A stretch of DNA of 64,000 nucleotides from Micromonospora sp. U21 (GCF_018070045.1 NZ_JAGPYK010000007.1:124001-188000); one strand, 5' to 3'. Counted from the stretch's first letter, positions 50,873 through 61,824 are shown. The notes: generated from the sequence alone by a model not told the origin. Made by a program: numbers and translations.

Positions 50873-50960
50873 CCGGCAAGCGTACGCGATCTACTTCCCC
50901 TGCCCGCCGGTGATCTGGGACGATGCGCGCGACAACTGGAAGATCACCTGCGAGGACCTG

Positions 50961-52439
50961 ATGGCAGTAACGCCGCCCGAGAACGGCACACCACCCGACC
51001 CCGCTCATCCGCGTAACGGCTTCGACCGGTTCTTCGAGATCTCCGCCCGTGGCTCGACGTTGAGCCGCGAGGTACGCGGTGGCCTGGCGACCTTCTTCAC
51101 GATGGCGTACATCGTGGTGCTCAACCCGCTGATCCTGGGCGGCGCCGTCGATGGCGACGGCCAGACCCTCCCGATCCCCGCGCTGGCCGCGGCGACCGCG
51201 CTGGTCGCCGGCCTGATGACGATCCTGATGGGTGTGGTGGGCCGGTTCCCGCTGGCGCTCGCCGCCGGTCTGGGCGTGAACGCGCTGGTGGCGTACGAGA
51301 TCGCACCGGAGATGACCTGGGCCGACGCGATGGGCCTGGTGGTGATCGAAGGTCTGATCATCGCAGTGCTGGTGCTGACCGGCCTGCGGACCGCGGTGTT
51401 CCGCTCGGTGCCCACCCAGATGAAGACCGCGATCGGGGTGGGCATCGGCCTCTTCCTGACCATCATCGGTCTGGTGGACGCCGGCTTCGTCCGGCGGATT
51501 CCGGACGCCGCCAACACCACCGTCCCGGTCGGCCTGGGCATCGGCGGCAAGCTGGTGAGCTGGCCGATGCTGGTCTTCGTGGTGGGTCTGCTGCTCACCC
51601 TGGTGCTGGTGGTCCGCCGGGTGAAGGGCGCGATCCTGATCGGCATCCTCGCCTCGACCGTGCTGGCCGTGATCGTGGAGGCGATCGGCAACATCGGCCC
51701 GTCCTTCGTCAACGGTCAGCCCAACCCCAAGGGCTGGTCGCTGAACGTGCCCGAGCTGCCGAAGACGGTGGTGGACCTGCCGGACCTGTCGTTGCTCGGC
51801 AAGTTCAACGTGCTGGACTCATGGGGCCGGGCCGGCTGGCTGGTCGTGCTGATGTTCGTCTTCACCCTGCTGATCACGGACTTCTTCGACACCATGGGCA
51901 CGATGGTGGCGGTCGGCCAGGAGGGCGGCCTGCTCGACGAGCGGGGCACCCCGCCTAAGGCCAAGGAGATCCTGCTGGTCGACTCGATCGCCGCTGCGGC
52001 CGGCGGCGCGGCCAGCACCTCCAGCAACACGTCGTACATCGAGAGCGCCGCCGGTGTCGCGGAGGGCGCCCGGACCGGCGCGGCCAACCTGGTCACCGGC
52101 GTGCTCTTCCTGCTGGCGATGTTCCTGGCGCCGCTGGTGGTGGTCGTGCCGTTCGAGGCGGCCTCGACGGCCCTGGTGGTGGTCGGCTTCCTGATGATGA
52201 CCGCGGTGCGGACGATCGACTGGTCCGACTACGAGATCGCCATCCCGGCGTTCCTCACGATCGTGCTGATGCCGTTCACCTACTCGATCTCCAACGGGAT
52301 CGGCGCCGGCCTGATCACCTTCGTGGTGGTCAAGCTGGCCAGGGGTAAGGCCCGGGAGATCCACCCGCTGCTGTACGGGGTCGCCGCGCTGTTCGTGCTG
52401 TACTTCCTGCGCGGGCCGATCGAGTCCCTGGTGCTCTGA
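50961..52439 (+). CDS. NCS2-family purine permease (AzgA-like)
   Basis: A 492-aa, 12-14 helix permease: STLSREVRGGLATFFTMAYI, a Gly-rich FPLALAAGLGVNALVAY, DFFDTMGTMVAVG and SSNTSYIESAAG, all characteristic of the AzgA adenine/guanine/hypoxanthine group. It imports purine bases with protons. ATG 50961 follows GCGAGGA. A strong hairpin ends the gene. Its position between DUF2530 and MarR differs from the mycobacterial order. Confidence 0.92.
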   Translation: MAVTPPENGTPPDPAHPRNGFDRFFEISARGSTLSREVRGGLATFFTMAYIVVLNPLILGGAVDGDGQTLPIPALAAATALVAGLMTILMGVVGRFPLALAAGLGVNALVAYEIAPEMTWADAMGLVVIEGLIIAVLVLTGLRTAVFRSVPTQMKTAIGVGIGLFLTIIGLVDAGFVRRIPDAANTTVPVGLGIGGKLVSWPMLVFVVGLLLTLVLVVRRVKGAILIGILASTVLAVIVEAIGNIGPSFVNGQPNPKGWSLNVPELPKTVVDLPDLSLLGKFNVLDSWGRAGWLVVLMFVFTLLITDFFDTMGTMVAVGQEGGLLDERGTPPKAKEILLVDSIAAAAGGAASTSSNTSYIESAAGVAEGARTGAANLVTGVLFLLAMFLAPLVVVVPFEAASTALVVVGFLMMTAVRTIDWSDYEIAIPAFLTIVLMPFTYSISNGIGAGLITFVVVKLARGKAREIHPLLYGVAALFVLYFLRGPIESLVL

Positions 52440-52449
52440 CGCACGTCCG

Positions 52450-52480
52450 GGCGGGGGGATCCGAACCGGATTCCCCCGCC
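52450..52480 (+). terminator. Terminator after NCS2 permease
   Basis: GGCGGGGGGATCCG (52450-52463) and CGGATTCCCCCGCC (52467-52480) pair at 13 of 14 positions around AAC. Confidence 0.75.
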
Positions 52481-52540
52481 GGAAACAGCACGAACGTCCT
52501 CGTGAGCCTGGTCATATCGGATGTCGTTAGCCAGGCTCAT

Positions 52541-52555
52541 TAGTTAAGCTAACTA
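52541..52555. promoter_or_regulatory. Palindromic MarR operator at its own start
   Basis: TAGTTA-AGC-TAACTA is a perfect 6+6 inverted repeat ending 2 nt before the GTG at 52558. TAAGCT (52545-52550) fits a -10 and lies 7 nt from the GTG, which predicts a leaderless mRNA with the operator over the promoter. This is the expected form of MarR autorepression. Confidence 0.65.
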
Positions 52556-52557
52556 TC

Positions 52558-53007
52558 GTGACGGAGCGGACGGTGACGGCGGAACGCGTGCCACCGGCGC
52601 AACTGGCTCCCCAGTTGCGTGATGCGATCACCCGACTCAACCGGCGGGTCCGCCAGGCCCGACCGGTCGGCGACCTCACGGTCACCCAGGTCTCCGCGCT
52701 CACCAGCCTGCGGCTGGCGGGCGCGCTGACGCCCCGGGAACTGGCCGACGTGGAGCGGGTGCAGCCACCGACGATGACCAAGATCGTCGCGAAGTTGGAG
52801 GACCGCGGCCTCGTGCAGCGGACCCCCCATCCGACCGACGGACGGCAGGTCATCCTCGCGGCGACCGAAGGAGGGCAGGTCGTGCTCGACCAGTTCGAGC
52901 GGGCCCGCGATGAGTGGCTGGCCCACCGGCTGGCCGCGCTCGACGAGGACGAACGGGAGACCCTGCAGAGGGCCGCTCAGCTTCTTCAGCAGCTCGCTCG
53001 CGCCTGA
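52558..53007 (+). CDS. MarR-family regulator
   Basis: A 149-aa winged-helix regulator: LTVTQVSALTSLRLAGALTP, RVQPPTMTKIVAKLEDRGLV and the wing RTPHPTDGRQVILAATEGG. The M. tuberculosis counterpart by context is Rv0880 (recalled). It is followed by an MFS gene 72 bp downstream on the same strand, a likely target. No ribosome-binding site is seen, in line with leaderless expression. Confidence 0.9.
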   Translation: MTERTVTAERVPPAQLAPQLRDAITRLNRRVRQARPVGDLTVTQVSALTSLRLAGALTPRELADVERVQPPTMTKIVAKLEDRGLVQRTPHPTDGRQVILAATEGGQVVLDQFERARDEWLAHRLAALDEDERETLQRAAQLLQQLARA

Positions 53008-53079
53008 GCCGCGCCCGCGCCACCGGGCCGTGCCGTCACCTGTCGATGACGCGTACGTCCCGGAGGAGGCGCACCAAGA

Positions 53080-54363
53080 GTGCGGGCCAAGTTGAGCACG
53101 ATGTTCCAGTCCCTGCAGGTTCGCAACTACCGGCTATTCGCATCCGGCCAGCTGATCAAGCTGATCGGCGTCTGGATGATGTTCATCGCCCAGGACTGGC
53201 TCGTTCTCGAGCTCTCCGACAACTCGGCCACCGCGCTCGGCGTGGTCACCGCGCTCCAGTTCACCCCCGTGCTGCTGCTCACGCTGCTCTCCGGCCGGCT
53301 CGCCGACCGGTACGACAAGCGGGTGCTGCTCTTCGTCGCCAACGCCTTCTGGACCGTGCTGGCGCTCGGCATGTCCCTGCTGGTCCTCACCGACCTGGTG
53401 CAGCTCTGGCACGTGTTCGCCTTCGCCGCGCTGCTCGGCACTGCCAACGCCGTGGAAACCCCGGTCCGCCAGGCGTTCGTCTCCGAGCTGGTCGGCACGC
53501 CACTGCTGCCCAACGCGCTGTCGCTGAACGCGGCCGTGTTCAATTCCGCCCGGATCGTCGGCCCGGCCGTCGCGGGCCTGGCCATCGCCGCCTTCGACGT
53601 GGGGCCGGTCTTCCTCTTCACCGCGCTCAGCTCGATCGCGCCGTTGGTCAACGTGGTGCGGATGCGGACGGCCGAGCTGCACCGCGACGCCCTGCTGCCG
53701 CGGGACGAGCGGGCCTCCGCCCGGGTGGTCGACGGGCTGCGGTACGTGTGGCGCCGTCCGGACCTCCTGCTGCCGATGGCGGTGATGTCGGTGATCGGCA
53801 TGTCGCTGTTCAACTTCCAGCTCACCTTGGCCGCGCTGGCCAAGACGGTCTTCCACACCGGTGCCGCCTCCTTCGGCCTGTTCAGCACCGCGCTGGCGGT
53901 CGGCGCGCTGGGCGGCGCGCTCAGCGGCACCGGCCGGCGTAGCCGCCCGTCGGTCTGGCTGGTGCTCGGTGCCGCGATCGGTTGCGCCAGCTTCGGCACC
54001 CTGGTCGGCTTCGCGTCGACGTACTGGCTGGTCGTGACCCTGCTGGTGCCGACCGGCTTCTTCATGGTCTTCTTCGCCCAGGCCGCCAACCAGCGGGTCC
54101 AGTTGGGCGTGGACGCGGCCTTCCGGGGCCGGGTGATGGCCCTGTGGGTCCTGGTGTTCCTGGGCACCAACCCGGTCGGCGCGCCGTTGATCGGCTGGGT
54201 CGCCGAGCACTTCGGCGCCGGCGCCAGCATCTGGATGGGCGGGCTGATCTCGCTGGCCACCGCGCTGATCGCGCTCACCTGGCAGCTGCGCCGCTCCGGC
54301 GCCCGGCTGCGCTTCCGGGTGCTGCCGATGCCCCGCTTCTACGTAACCTCCACCGACTGCTGA
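53080..54363 (+). CDS. MFS exporter
   Basis: A 427-aa, 12-helix MFS protein of the enterobactin-exporter-like group: FQSLQVRNYRLFASGQLIKLIGVWM start, GRLADRYDKRVLL motif A, and a conserved FVSELVGTPLLPNALSLNAAVFN loop. GTG 53080 has CGGAGGAGG upstream. It follows the MarR gene and is probably under its control. Its stop is 3 bp before repeat copy C. Confidence 0.88.
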   Translation: MRAKLSTMFQSLQVRNYRLFASGQLIKLIGVWMMFIAQDWLVLELSDNSATALGVVTALQFTPVLLLTLLSGRLADRYDKRVLLFVANAFWTVLALGMSLLVLTDLVQLWHVFAFAALLGTANAVETPVRQAFVSELVGTPLLPNALSLNAAVFNSARIVGPAVAGLAIAAFDVGPVFLFTALSSIAPLVNVVRMRTAELHRDALLPRDERASARVVDGLRYVWRRPDLLLPMAVMSVIGMSLFNFQLTLAALAKTVFHTGAASFGLFSTALAVGALGGALSGTGRRSRPSVWLVLGAAIGCASFGTLVGFASTYWLVVTLLVPTGFFMVFFAQAANQRVQLGVDAAFRGRVMALWVLVFLGTNPVGAPLIGWVAEHFGAGASIWMGGLISLATALIALTWQLRRSGARLRFRVLPMPRFYVTSTDC

Positions 54364-54366
54364 GGT

Positions 54367-54420
54367 GTAAGGAAGGGCCCCTTTTTATCGGATTTTGCAT
54401 AACAAGGGGCCCTTCCTAAC
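54367..54420. repeat. Double-palindrome repeat, copy C
   Basis: Modules GTAAGGAAGGGCCCCTTTTT and AACAAGGGGCCCTTCCTAAC are inverted relative to each other around a ~12-nt A/T-rich centre (CGGATTTTGCAT). It lies just past the MFS stop and may act as its terminator (run of five T after the first module). Confidence 0.9.
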
Positions 54421-54522
54421 TGCCGTCGCGCCGGGCCCGAGCCGGGTGCGTCGTGTTGAGCGGATGGCGCGGATGCGGCCAATTCGGTGGCGGGCCGGCA
54501 CGACGGGGCTTAGCGTCGATAC

Positions 54523-55032
54523 GTGGACGTCGGACGCGCGCTCATGCTGGCCTTGGCGTTCCTCGCCGTGGCCAGCCTGCCGGCGGCCTTCGCCCTGCTC
54601 TTCTGCGCCGACGAGATCCTGGATCGGGTGGTCTGCGGCTGGTCCGAGTGGCGTGACCGTCGACGGGAACGACGGACCATCGCCCGTCTCGACCGCGCCA
54701 TCGAGGCCGACGCCCTGACCCGGGACATCGACCTCAGCGAGTTCGACCGGACCGACCGGCGGCCCCTGGAACAGCTGGCCGCCGACCTGCGGCGCCTCGG
54801 CGGCCAGCGAATCGGCGGCACCGGCCGATCGATGGTCTGGCACGGCGCGGTGGTCCAGGCGTACGACGACCGGCTCCGACTGGCCTGCCGCGCCCTCGGC
54901 ATCACCGAACACCTCGCCGAACTGAGCGGCGTCGACCAGGAGATCGAGCGAGTCCGGGTGGAAGGTGTGCTGCACGCCGCCGGGCTGGCTCTGCCGGCGG
55001 CCCGAGCCGGGCACCGGCAGCGGCACCGCTGA
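54523..55032 (+). CDS. Membrane-anchored protein, unknown
   Basis: A 169-aa protein with one N-terminal helix (residues ~5-27) and a cytoplasmic charged part (RRERRTIARLDRAIEADALT, DLSEFDRTDRRPLEQLAADLRRL). Coiled-coil potential around 45-105. GTG 54523. The helix and DRRPLEQLA block look conserved-type for actinobacteria but I cannot name the family. It precedes thpR by 11 bp. Confidence 0.6.
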   Translation: MDVGRALMLALAFLAVASLPAAFALLFCADEILDRVVCGWSEWRDRRRERRTIARLDRAIEADALTRDIDLSEFDRTDRRPLEQLAADLRRLGGQRIGGTGRSMVWHGAVVQAYDDRLRLACRALGITEHLAELSGVDQEIERVRVEGVLHAAGLALPAARAGHRQRHR

Positions 55033-55043
55033 GCGGTCGACTG

Positions 55044-55622
55044 TTGCGGCTCTTCGTCGCGGTCTATCCGCCCATCGAGGCGGTCACCCACCTCGGCGCG
55101 CAGGTCGCCAGGCTGCGGATCGGGGCGGCAGCAGCCGCCGGTACCAACGTCCGGCTCGCCGACCCGGCCCACCTGCACCTCACCCTGGCCTTCCTCGGTG
55201 ACGTCGAGGCGGCCCGGCTGGTCGAGGTGGAGAGCGCGCTCGGGCTGGCGGCCGAGTGGTTCCGCGACGTCCGGGACATTTCGCCCCGGTTGAGCCTCGG
55301 CGGGGGCGGCCGGTTCGGCCAGGGGCGGTTCACCGTGCTCTGGGTGGACCTGCGGGGGGACGTCGAGGCGCTGCACGTGCTGGCGCGACTGATCCGGTCC
55401 CGGCTGCGGCACGCCCGGCTGCCGCACGACGACAAGCCGTTCCGCCCACACCTGACCGTCGCTCGGCCCGGCGACCGGGTGGACCCGGCCGACGTTGAGG
55501 CCGACCGGGCCACCCTGGACGACTATCAGGGTCCGCTGTGGGCGGCGACCGAACTGCTGCTGGTGCGCAGCCACGTCGGCCCCCAGCCACGCTACGACCG
55601 GCTCGCCGCCTGGCCACTCTGA
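55044..55622 (+). CDS. thpR: RNA 2',3'-cyclic phosphodiesterase
   Basis: A 192-aa 2H phosphoesterase. RLFVAVYPP start and two HxT motifs: HLHLTLAFLG and FRPHLTVAR. It opens 2',3'-cyclic phosphate to 2'-phosphate on RNA ends in known relatives. TTG start at 55044 gives the standard N-terminus. It is 11 bp after the membrane-anchored gene and converges with sepH across a hairpin. Confidence 0.9.
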   Translation: MRLFVAVYPPIEAVTHLGAQVARLRIGAAAAAGTNVRLADPAHLHLTLAFLGDVEAARLVEVESALGLAAEWFRDVRDISPRLSLGGGGRFGQGRFTVLWVDLRGDVEALHVLARLIRSRLRHARLPHDDKPFRPHLTVARPGDRVDPADVEADRATLDDYQGPLWAATELLLVRSHVGPQPRYDRLAAWPL

Positions 55623-55768
55623 CTCGGCTCGCAACCGGCGGTGGCGCCACCGCCACCCCGCCGAAGCGCCGCACGATGACCGGACAGCCGACGATCACCA
55701 GATCCACGCCTCCGGGCCGGGGCCGCCGCGCCACCCTGCCACGGGGCACGTCGAGTGCCTCGCGCTGA

Positions 55769-55789
55769 CGGGTGGCGAACCGCCACCCG
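55769..55789. terminator. Bidirectional terminator
   Basis: CGGGTGGCG-AAC-CGCCACCCG is a perfect 9-bp stem between thpR and sepH; outer bases (CGCG/CGCG) extend it. Confidence 0.75.
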
Positions 55790-55802
55790 CCAACGCGAAG
55801 CG

Positions 55803-56882
55803 TCAGGAGGACTCGCGCGCGGCCGGACCGCTGCCGAAGAGCACGTCGTCCCAGCTCGGCAGCCGCTTGCGCGGCTTGCCGTTGGCATCGGTGGACTCGC
55901 CGCCGGCAGCCGCAGCGGCGCCCGTCCGGCGGGGCCGCAGCACCGCCAGCGACGGCACGGCCGGCACCTCCTTGGGCGCGTCCGAGTCGTCGTCGAACGC
56001 CGACCCCTGGCCGCCGCCGAGCAACGCCGCTGCACCACCACCGACCGGCCGCTGCCGGGGCGCGTCCGACCCGGCCAGGGCAGCCGGGGTACGCGGCTCC
56101 AGGCCGCGGCCCGACGATGCGCCGAGCGGGCGGTCCAGCGAGGCGAGCAGCGCGTCCCGCCCGGCCCGGATCGGGTCCCTGCCAGGACGCGGATGCTCGG
56201 AGGCTGCCGGCAACCCGTGCCCACCGCGACCCGGCTCGCCGCGCGACGGACCGGGCAGTGCGTGCCCGCCCCGCTCCGGCGCCGGCTCCTGGCCGAGGAT
56301 CGGCGTGGGCCGCTCGGCACACAGGTACTGCGCCATGTCGTCGTGCGGGGTGACCGCCTGCCGGGTCTTGTCGAGATCCCAGATCGCCTGCGCGGTGGCC
56401 TTGCCGGACGGCCAGGTGGCGATGATCCGCCAGGTGCCGTCGTCGCGGCGGTACGCGTCCCAGGAGATCTTCTCGGTGTCGATGCCGTGCTGGCTCAGCC
56501 GGCCGTTGACCACCTCGGCCAGCGGAGTCGGCTTCTCCGCGCCCTTGAGCCGGGTGCGGCGAGCGTGCTGGGCGAGCATCGCCCGCTCCTGGAGCACCGG
56601 CCCGGCGTAGCGCAGGACCCGGTCGACCGGCACGCCGGCGATCCGTGCGACATCCTCGGCGGACTCACCGGAGCGGATGCGGGCCTGAATGTCCCGGGGA
56701 GACAGTGAGGGAATCGGGTCGGCGGCCGTCGGCGCGACCGCGAGCGGCGGAGCACCCGGCTCCGCGTGCAAAGCGCCGGCGATCCGCTCGTCGATCGGCA
56801 GGGCGAGCAGCCGCCCGACCTCGTCGGCGAGAACCAGAGCATGGCCGTCCTCGGAGAGGGCGACGAAGCGTACTGGGCGCAT
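55803..56882 (-). CDS. sepH: Septation protein SepH
   Basis: A 359-aa SepH (DUF3071). The N-terminal ~170 residues form the conserved domain with a helix-turn-helix-like part (LSPRDIQARIRSGESAEDVA, RIAGVPVDRVLRYAGPVLQER), followed by a long disordered Gly/Pro/Arg-rich region and the conserved end RLPSWDDVLFGS. SepH promotes FtsZ assembly in Streptomyces and mycobacteria. ATG 56882 has GGAGG 8 nt upstream. It follows serC on the same strand behind a strong terminator, so it has its own promoter. Confidence 0.93.
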   Translation of the reverse strand: MRPVRFVALSEDGHALVLADEVGRLLALPIDERIAGALHAEPGAPPLAVAPTAADPIPSLSPRDIQARIRSGESAEDVARIAGVPVDRVLRYAGPVLQERAMLAQHARRTRLKGAEKPTPLAEVVNGRLSQHGIDTEKISWDAYRRDDGTWRIIATWPSGKATAQAIWDLDKTRQAVTPHDDMAQYLCAERPTPILGQEPAPERGGHALPGPSRGEPGRGGHGLPAASEHPRPGRDPIRAGRDALLASLDRPLGASSGRGLEPRTPAALAGSDAPRQRPVGGGAAALLGGGQGSAFDDDSDAPKEVPAVPSLAVLRPRRTGAAAAAGGESTDANGKPRKRLPSWDDVLFGSGPAARESS

Positions 56883-57017
56883 AGCGTTGCCTCCGTCCCG
56901 CTTCGCTGGCCGCACGCCACGAGTCGGCCACCCAGGCGTCTCGGACCACCGTACGCGCATCTGTCTCGAGGTGGGGGAAGCGACACCCCGCATGTCGCGA
57001 CTGAGCTGCAACGATGA

Positions 57018-57061
57018 TCACGGTCGGTGTCCGCCGAAGCCCCGACGGACACCGACCGTGA
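57018..57061. terminator. Strong terminator after serC
   Basis: TCACGGTCGGTGTCCG (57018-57033) pairs perfectly with CGGACACCGACCGTGA (57046-57061) around a 12-nt loop. It ends the serC transcript before sepH. Confidence 0.88.
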
Positions 57062-57067
57062 CGATCC

Positions 57068-58461
<1,394 letters not shown>

Positions 58462-58464
58462 CGG

Positions 58465-59571
58465 TCAGACGCCGTGGGGGATGGCGCTCCAGCCTTCGAC
58501 CTCGCTGGGCTTGCGGCTGGCCGGGCCGACGTAGCGGGCCGAGGGGCGGACCAGCCGCTGCAGGCGCTTCTGCTCCAGGATGTGCGCGCTCCAGCCGCCC
58601 ATCCGGGCGCAGGTGAACATCGAGGTGAACATGTGCGCCGGCACCTCGGCGAAGTCCAGCACGACGGCCGACCAGAACTCGACGTTGGTCGCCAGCACCC
58701 GGTCCGGGCGGCGGGCCTGCAACTCGGCCAGGGCCGCCTTCTCCAGCGCCTCGGCGATCTCGAAGCGCGGCGCGCCCAGCTCCTTGGCGGTACGCCGCAG
58801 CACTCGGGCACGCGGGTCCTCCGCCCGGTAGACCCGGTGGCCGAAGCCCATCAGCCGCTCGCCGCGGTCCAGTACGCCCTTGACGTAGCCCTCGGCGTCC
58901 CCGCTGCGCTCCACCGCCTCCAGCATGCTGAGCACCCGGGACGGGGCGCCGCCGTGCAGCGGGCCGGAGAGGGCGCCGATGCCGGAGGAGATGCAGGCCG
59001 CCGCGTCCGCCCCGGTGGAGGCGACGATGCGGGCGGTGAAGGTGGAGGCGTTCAGGCCGTGTTCGGCGGCCGAGATGAAGTACGCGTCGACGGCCTTGAC
59101 GTGCCGCGGGTCGGGCTCGCCCCGCCAGCGCTTCATGAACCGCTCGACGATGGTCTGCGCCTTGTCGATCTCCTTCTGCGGCACCGCCGGCAGGCCGAGG
59201 CCCCGGGCGGACTGGGCGACGAAGGAGAGCGCGGTCACCGAGACCCGGGCGAGGTCCTCGCGGGCCTGCTCGTCGGAGATGTCCAGCAGCTGGCTCAGCC
59301 CCCAGTACGGGGCCAGCATGGCGACCGCGGACTGCACGTCCACCCGGATGTCGCCGGAGTGCACCGGCACCGGGAACGGCTCCGCCGGCGGCAGGCCCGG
59401 CCCGAACCGGCCGTCGACCAGCAGTGCCCACACGTTGCCGAACGAGACCTGGCCGATCAGATCCTCGATGTCGACCCCGCGATAGCGCAGCGCGCCACCC
59501 TCACGGTCAGGTTCGGCGATCTCGGTCTCGAAGGCGACAACGCCCTCCAGTCCGGGTTTGAAATCGGCCAT
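58465..59571 (-). CDS. citA: Citrate synthase 2
   Basis: A 368-aa citrate synthase-like protein of the actinobacterial citrate synthase 2 group. Catalytic-site motifs: AEHGLNASTFTARI, GPLHGGAPSRVLSML, MGFGHRVYR, and the C-terminal FTCARMGGWSAHILEQ. It condenses acetyl-CoA with oxaloacetate; the group may be a methylcitrate or secondary citrate synthase. ATG 59571. Confidence 0.92.
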   Translation of the reverse strand: MADFKPGLEGVVAFETEIAEPDREGGALRYRGVDIEDLIGQVSFGNVWALLVDGRFGPGLPPAEPFPVPVHSGDIRVDVQSAVAMLAPYWGLSQLLDISDEQAREDLARVSVTALSFVAQSARGLGLPAVPQKEIDKAQTIVERFMKRWRGEPDPRHVKAVDAYFISAAEHGLNASTFTARIVASTGADAAACISSGIGALSGPLHGGAPSRVLSMLEAVERSGDAEGYVKGVLDRGERLMGFGHRVYRAEDPRARVLRRTAKELGAPRFEIAEALEKAALAELQARRPDRVLATNVEFWSAVVLDFAEVPAHMFTSMFTCARMGGWSAHILEQKRLQRLVRPSARYVGPASRKPSEVEGWSAIPHGV

Positions 59572-59821
59572 GTCGCTCTCCTGGATCTGGTGGGTGCGCC
59601 CGGTCAGCCCATCCGGCCCGGTCGGCCGAGCGCCTCAGGCGACTCTCAGGGATGTGTTCGGAACATCTTGCCTGCTGAGTAACCGGATACGCGACCCACT
59701 GCCACTGTGCTGCACACGACATCCCCGGACGCGCATTTCCCGCGCCGCTCGGTGAGACTGGGCGGTGCGTGCTGGCCAGCGCGGGAGGGCGCCGGCGGGG
59801 CCGCCGAGAAGGAGTGCGAAC

Positions 59822-60514
59822 GTGACGGGCGACACACCCGCCCCGGCTGCGATGCGTAACGAGTACGCCGCGGACCTGGGCCTGACCGAGGCTGACCTGG
59901 CCGCCGACTGGCACACCCAGTTCGACCGCTGGTTCGCCGACGCGGTGGCCTTCGGGCTACCCGAACCCAACGCGATGGTGGTGGGCACCGCCGACGCCGC
60001 CGGCCGGCCGAGCGGGCGGACGGTGCTGCTGAAGGGTTACGACCCGGACGGCTTCGTCTTCTTCACCAACCACCTCTCGCGCAAGGGCATCGAGGCGTCC
60101 GCCAACCCGTACGCCAGCCTGGTCTTCCCGTGGTTCCCGATGCAGCGTCAGGTGGTGGTCACCGGGCGGATCGTCCCGGTCGACCGGGCGGTGACCGAGG
60201 CGTACTTCGCCAGCCGCCCGCGCGGCTCCCGACTGGGCGCCTGGGCCAGCCCACAGTCGCAGGTCGTGCCGGACCGGGCGGCGCTGGAGGAGAGCTACCG
60301 GGCGGCGGCCGAGCGGTTCGACGGCGAGCCCGTGATCCCGACCCCGCCGCACTGGGGCGGGCTGCGGGTCCGGCCCGACACGGTGGAGTTCTGGCAGGGC
60401 CGGGCCGGTCGGTTGCACGACCGGCTGCGCTTCCGCCGTACCGACGACGGCGCGCCCGACGACCGCCCGAGCGGCGAGGGCGAGAGCTGGACCGTCGAGC
60501 GGTTGGCGCCGTGA
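59822..60514 (+). CDS. pdxH: Pyridoxamine 5'-phosphate oxidase
   Basis: A 230-aa PdxH: MRNEYAADLGLTEADL start region, GRTVLLKGYDPDGFVFFTNHLSRKG split block, FPWFPMQRQVVVTG, SRPRGSRLGAWASPQSQ and the terminal RRTDDGA-to-ESWTVERLAP. It makes pyridoxal 5'-phosphate with FMN. GTG 59822 has AAGGAG 8 nt upstream. Its TGA overlaps the start of the next MFS gene (GTGA). Confidence 0.95.
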   Translation: MTGDTPAPAAMRNEYAADLGLTEADLAADWHTQFDRWFADAVAFGLPEPNAMVVGTADAAGRPSGRTVLLKGYDPDGFVFFTNHLSRKGIEASANPYASLVFPWFPMQRQVVVTGRIVPVDRAVTEAYFASRPRGSRLGAWASPQSQVVPDRAALEESYRAAAERFDGEPVIPTPPHWGGLRVRPDTVEFWQGRAGRLHDRLRFRRTDDGAPDDRPSGEGESWTVERLAP

Positions 60515-61806
60515 CGGAGGTGCAGGAGACCCGGCCGCGCGGAGCGCGCCGCTGGGCGATCGACGTGCGTCCGCTTCGCGTGCCGGCGTACCGGCGGCTC
60601 TGGCTCGGCAACACCGTGGCCATGTTCGGCTTCCAGTTCACCGCCGTCGCGGTGCCGGTGGAGATGTATGCGCTGACCAAGGACTCGTTCTGGGTCGGGC
60701 TGCTGGGCGTGGCGGCGTTCGTGCCGCTGCTGGTCTTCGGGCTCTGGGGTGGCGCGGTCGCCGACGCCCGCGATCGCCGGGTGGTGCTGCTCGGCGGGTC
60801 GGTGCTGCTCTGGGCGTCGACCCTCGGGCTGCTGGTCCAGGCGCTGCTGGACGTGGGCAGCCCGCTGTTGCTGCTGGCGCTGATGGCGGTGCAGTCGGTG
60901 GCGTTCGCGATCAGCTCGCCGGCCCGCAGCGCGATGCTGCCCCGGCTGGTTCCCGACGGCCTGGTTCCGGCCGCCAGCACCCTGAACTACACCACCTTCA
61001 CCGCCGCCTCGGTGGCCGGTCCGCTCGCCGCCGGCCTGATCCTCGCCTCCTCGCCGAACACCGCGGTGGTCCTGCCGATCGCGTACGGGGTGGACGCGGT
61101 GCTGTTCACCGCCATGCTCTGGGCCGCGCTGCGCCTGCCCTCGCTGCCCCCCGAGCCGACCGCCGACGGCGAGCCCCGCCGCGCCGGCCTGGCCAGCGTG
61201 ATCGACGGGTTCCGCTACCTGGCCACCACGCCGGTGCTGCTGCTCTCCTTCGGGGTGGACCTGATCGCGATGATCCTGGCCATGCCGCGGGCGCTCTTCC
61301 CGGAGATCGCCCACGAGCGGTTCGGTGGCGGTGGCGCGGTCGGGCTGCTCTACGCCGCCATCGCGATCGGGTCGATGATCGGTGGGCTCACCTCCGGCTG
61401 GATCGGTCGGCTCCGCCGGCAGGGGCTCGGCCTGGTGGTCGCGGTGGTCGCCTGGGGACTCGCGATCGCCGCGGCCGGGCTCGCTCACCAGCTCTGGCTG
61501 ATGGTCCTGCTCCTCGCCGTGGCCGGTGCCGCCGACCTGGTCAGCGCGGTGCTGCGCCAGTCCATGCTGCTGGTGTACGCACCGGACCGGATGCGCGGCC
61601 GGCTCCAGGGCGTCAACACGGTGGTGGTGGCCGGTGGCCCGCGCCTGGGCGACCTGCGGGCCGGCACGATGGCCGCCGGGTTCGGCGGCGGGGTCGCGTG
61701 GGTGGCCGGCGGGCTCGCCTCGGCGGTGCTCGTGGTCGTGCTGGCGGCCGCCTTCCCGGCGCTGCTGCGCTACCGGGCGGCGGCATCGAGCGGCGACCGG
61801 ACGTGA
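60511..61806 (+). CDS. MFS transporter
   Basis: A 431-aa, 12-helix MFS protein of the enterobactin/EntS-like class: VPAYRRLWLGNTVAMFGFQF, GAVADARDRRVVLL (motif A), SVAFAISSPARSAMLPRLV. Substrate unknown. GTG 60511 overlaps the pdxH stop by 4 nt, so it is coexpressed with PLP synthesis. Confidence 0.88.
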   Translation: MTEVQETRPRGARRWAIDVRPLRVPAYRRLWLGNTVAMFGFQFTAVAVPVEMYALTKDSFWVGLLGVAAFVPLLVFGLWGGAVADARDRRVVLLGGSVLLWASTLGLLVQALLDVGSPLLLLALMAVQSVAFAISSPARSAMLPRLVPDGLVPAASTLNYTTFTAASVAGPLAAGLILASSPNTAVVLPIAYGVDAVLFTAMLWAALRLPSLPPEPTADGEPRRAGLASVIDGFRYLATTPVLLLSFGVDLIAMILAMPRALFPEIAHERFGGGGAVGLLYAAIAIGSMIGGLTSGWIGRLRRQGLGLVVAVVAWGLAIAAAGLAHQLWLMVLLLAVAGAADLVSAVLRQSMLLVYAPDRMRGRLQGVNTVVVAGGPRLGDLRAGTMAAGFGGGVAWVAGGLASAVLVVVLAAAFPALLRYRAAASSGDRT

Positions 61807-61824
61807 CCGGTTAGGGTCGCCGGC

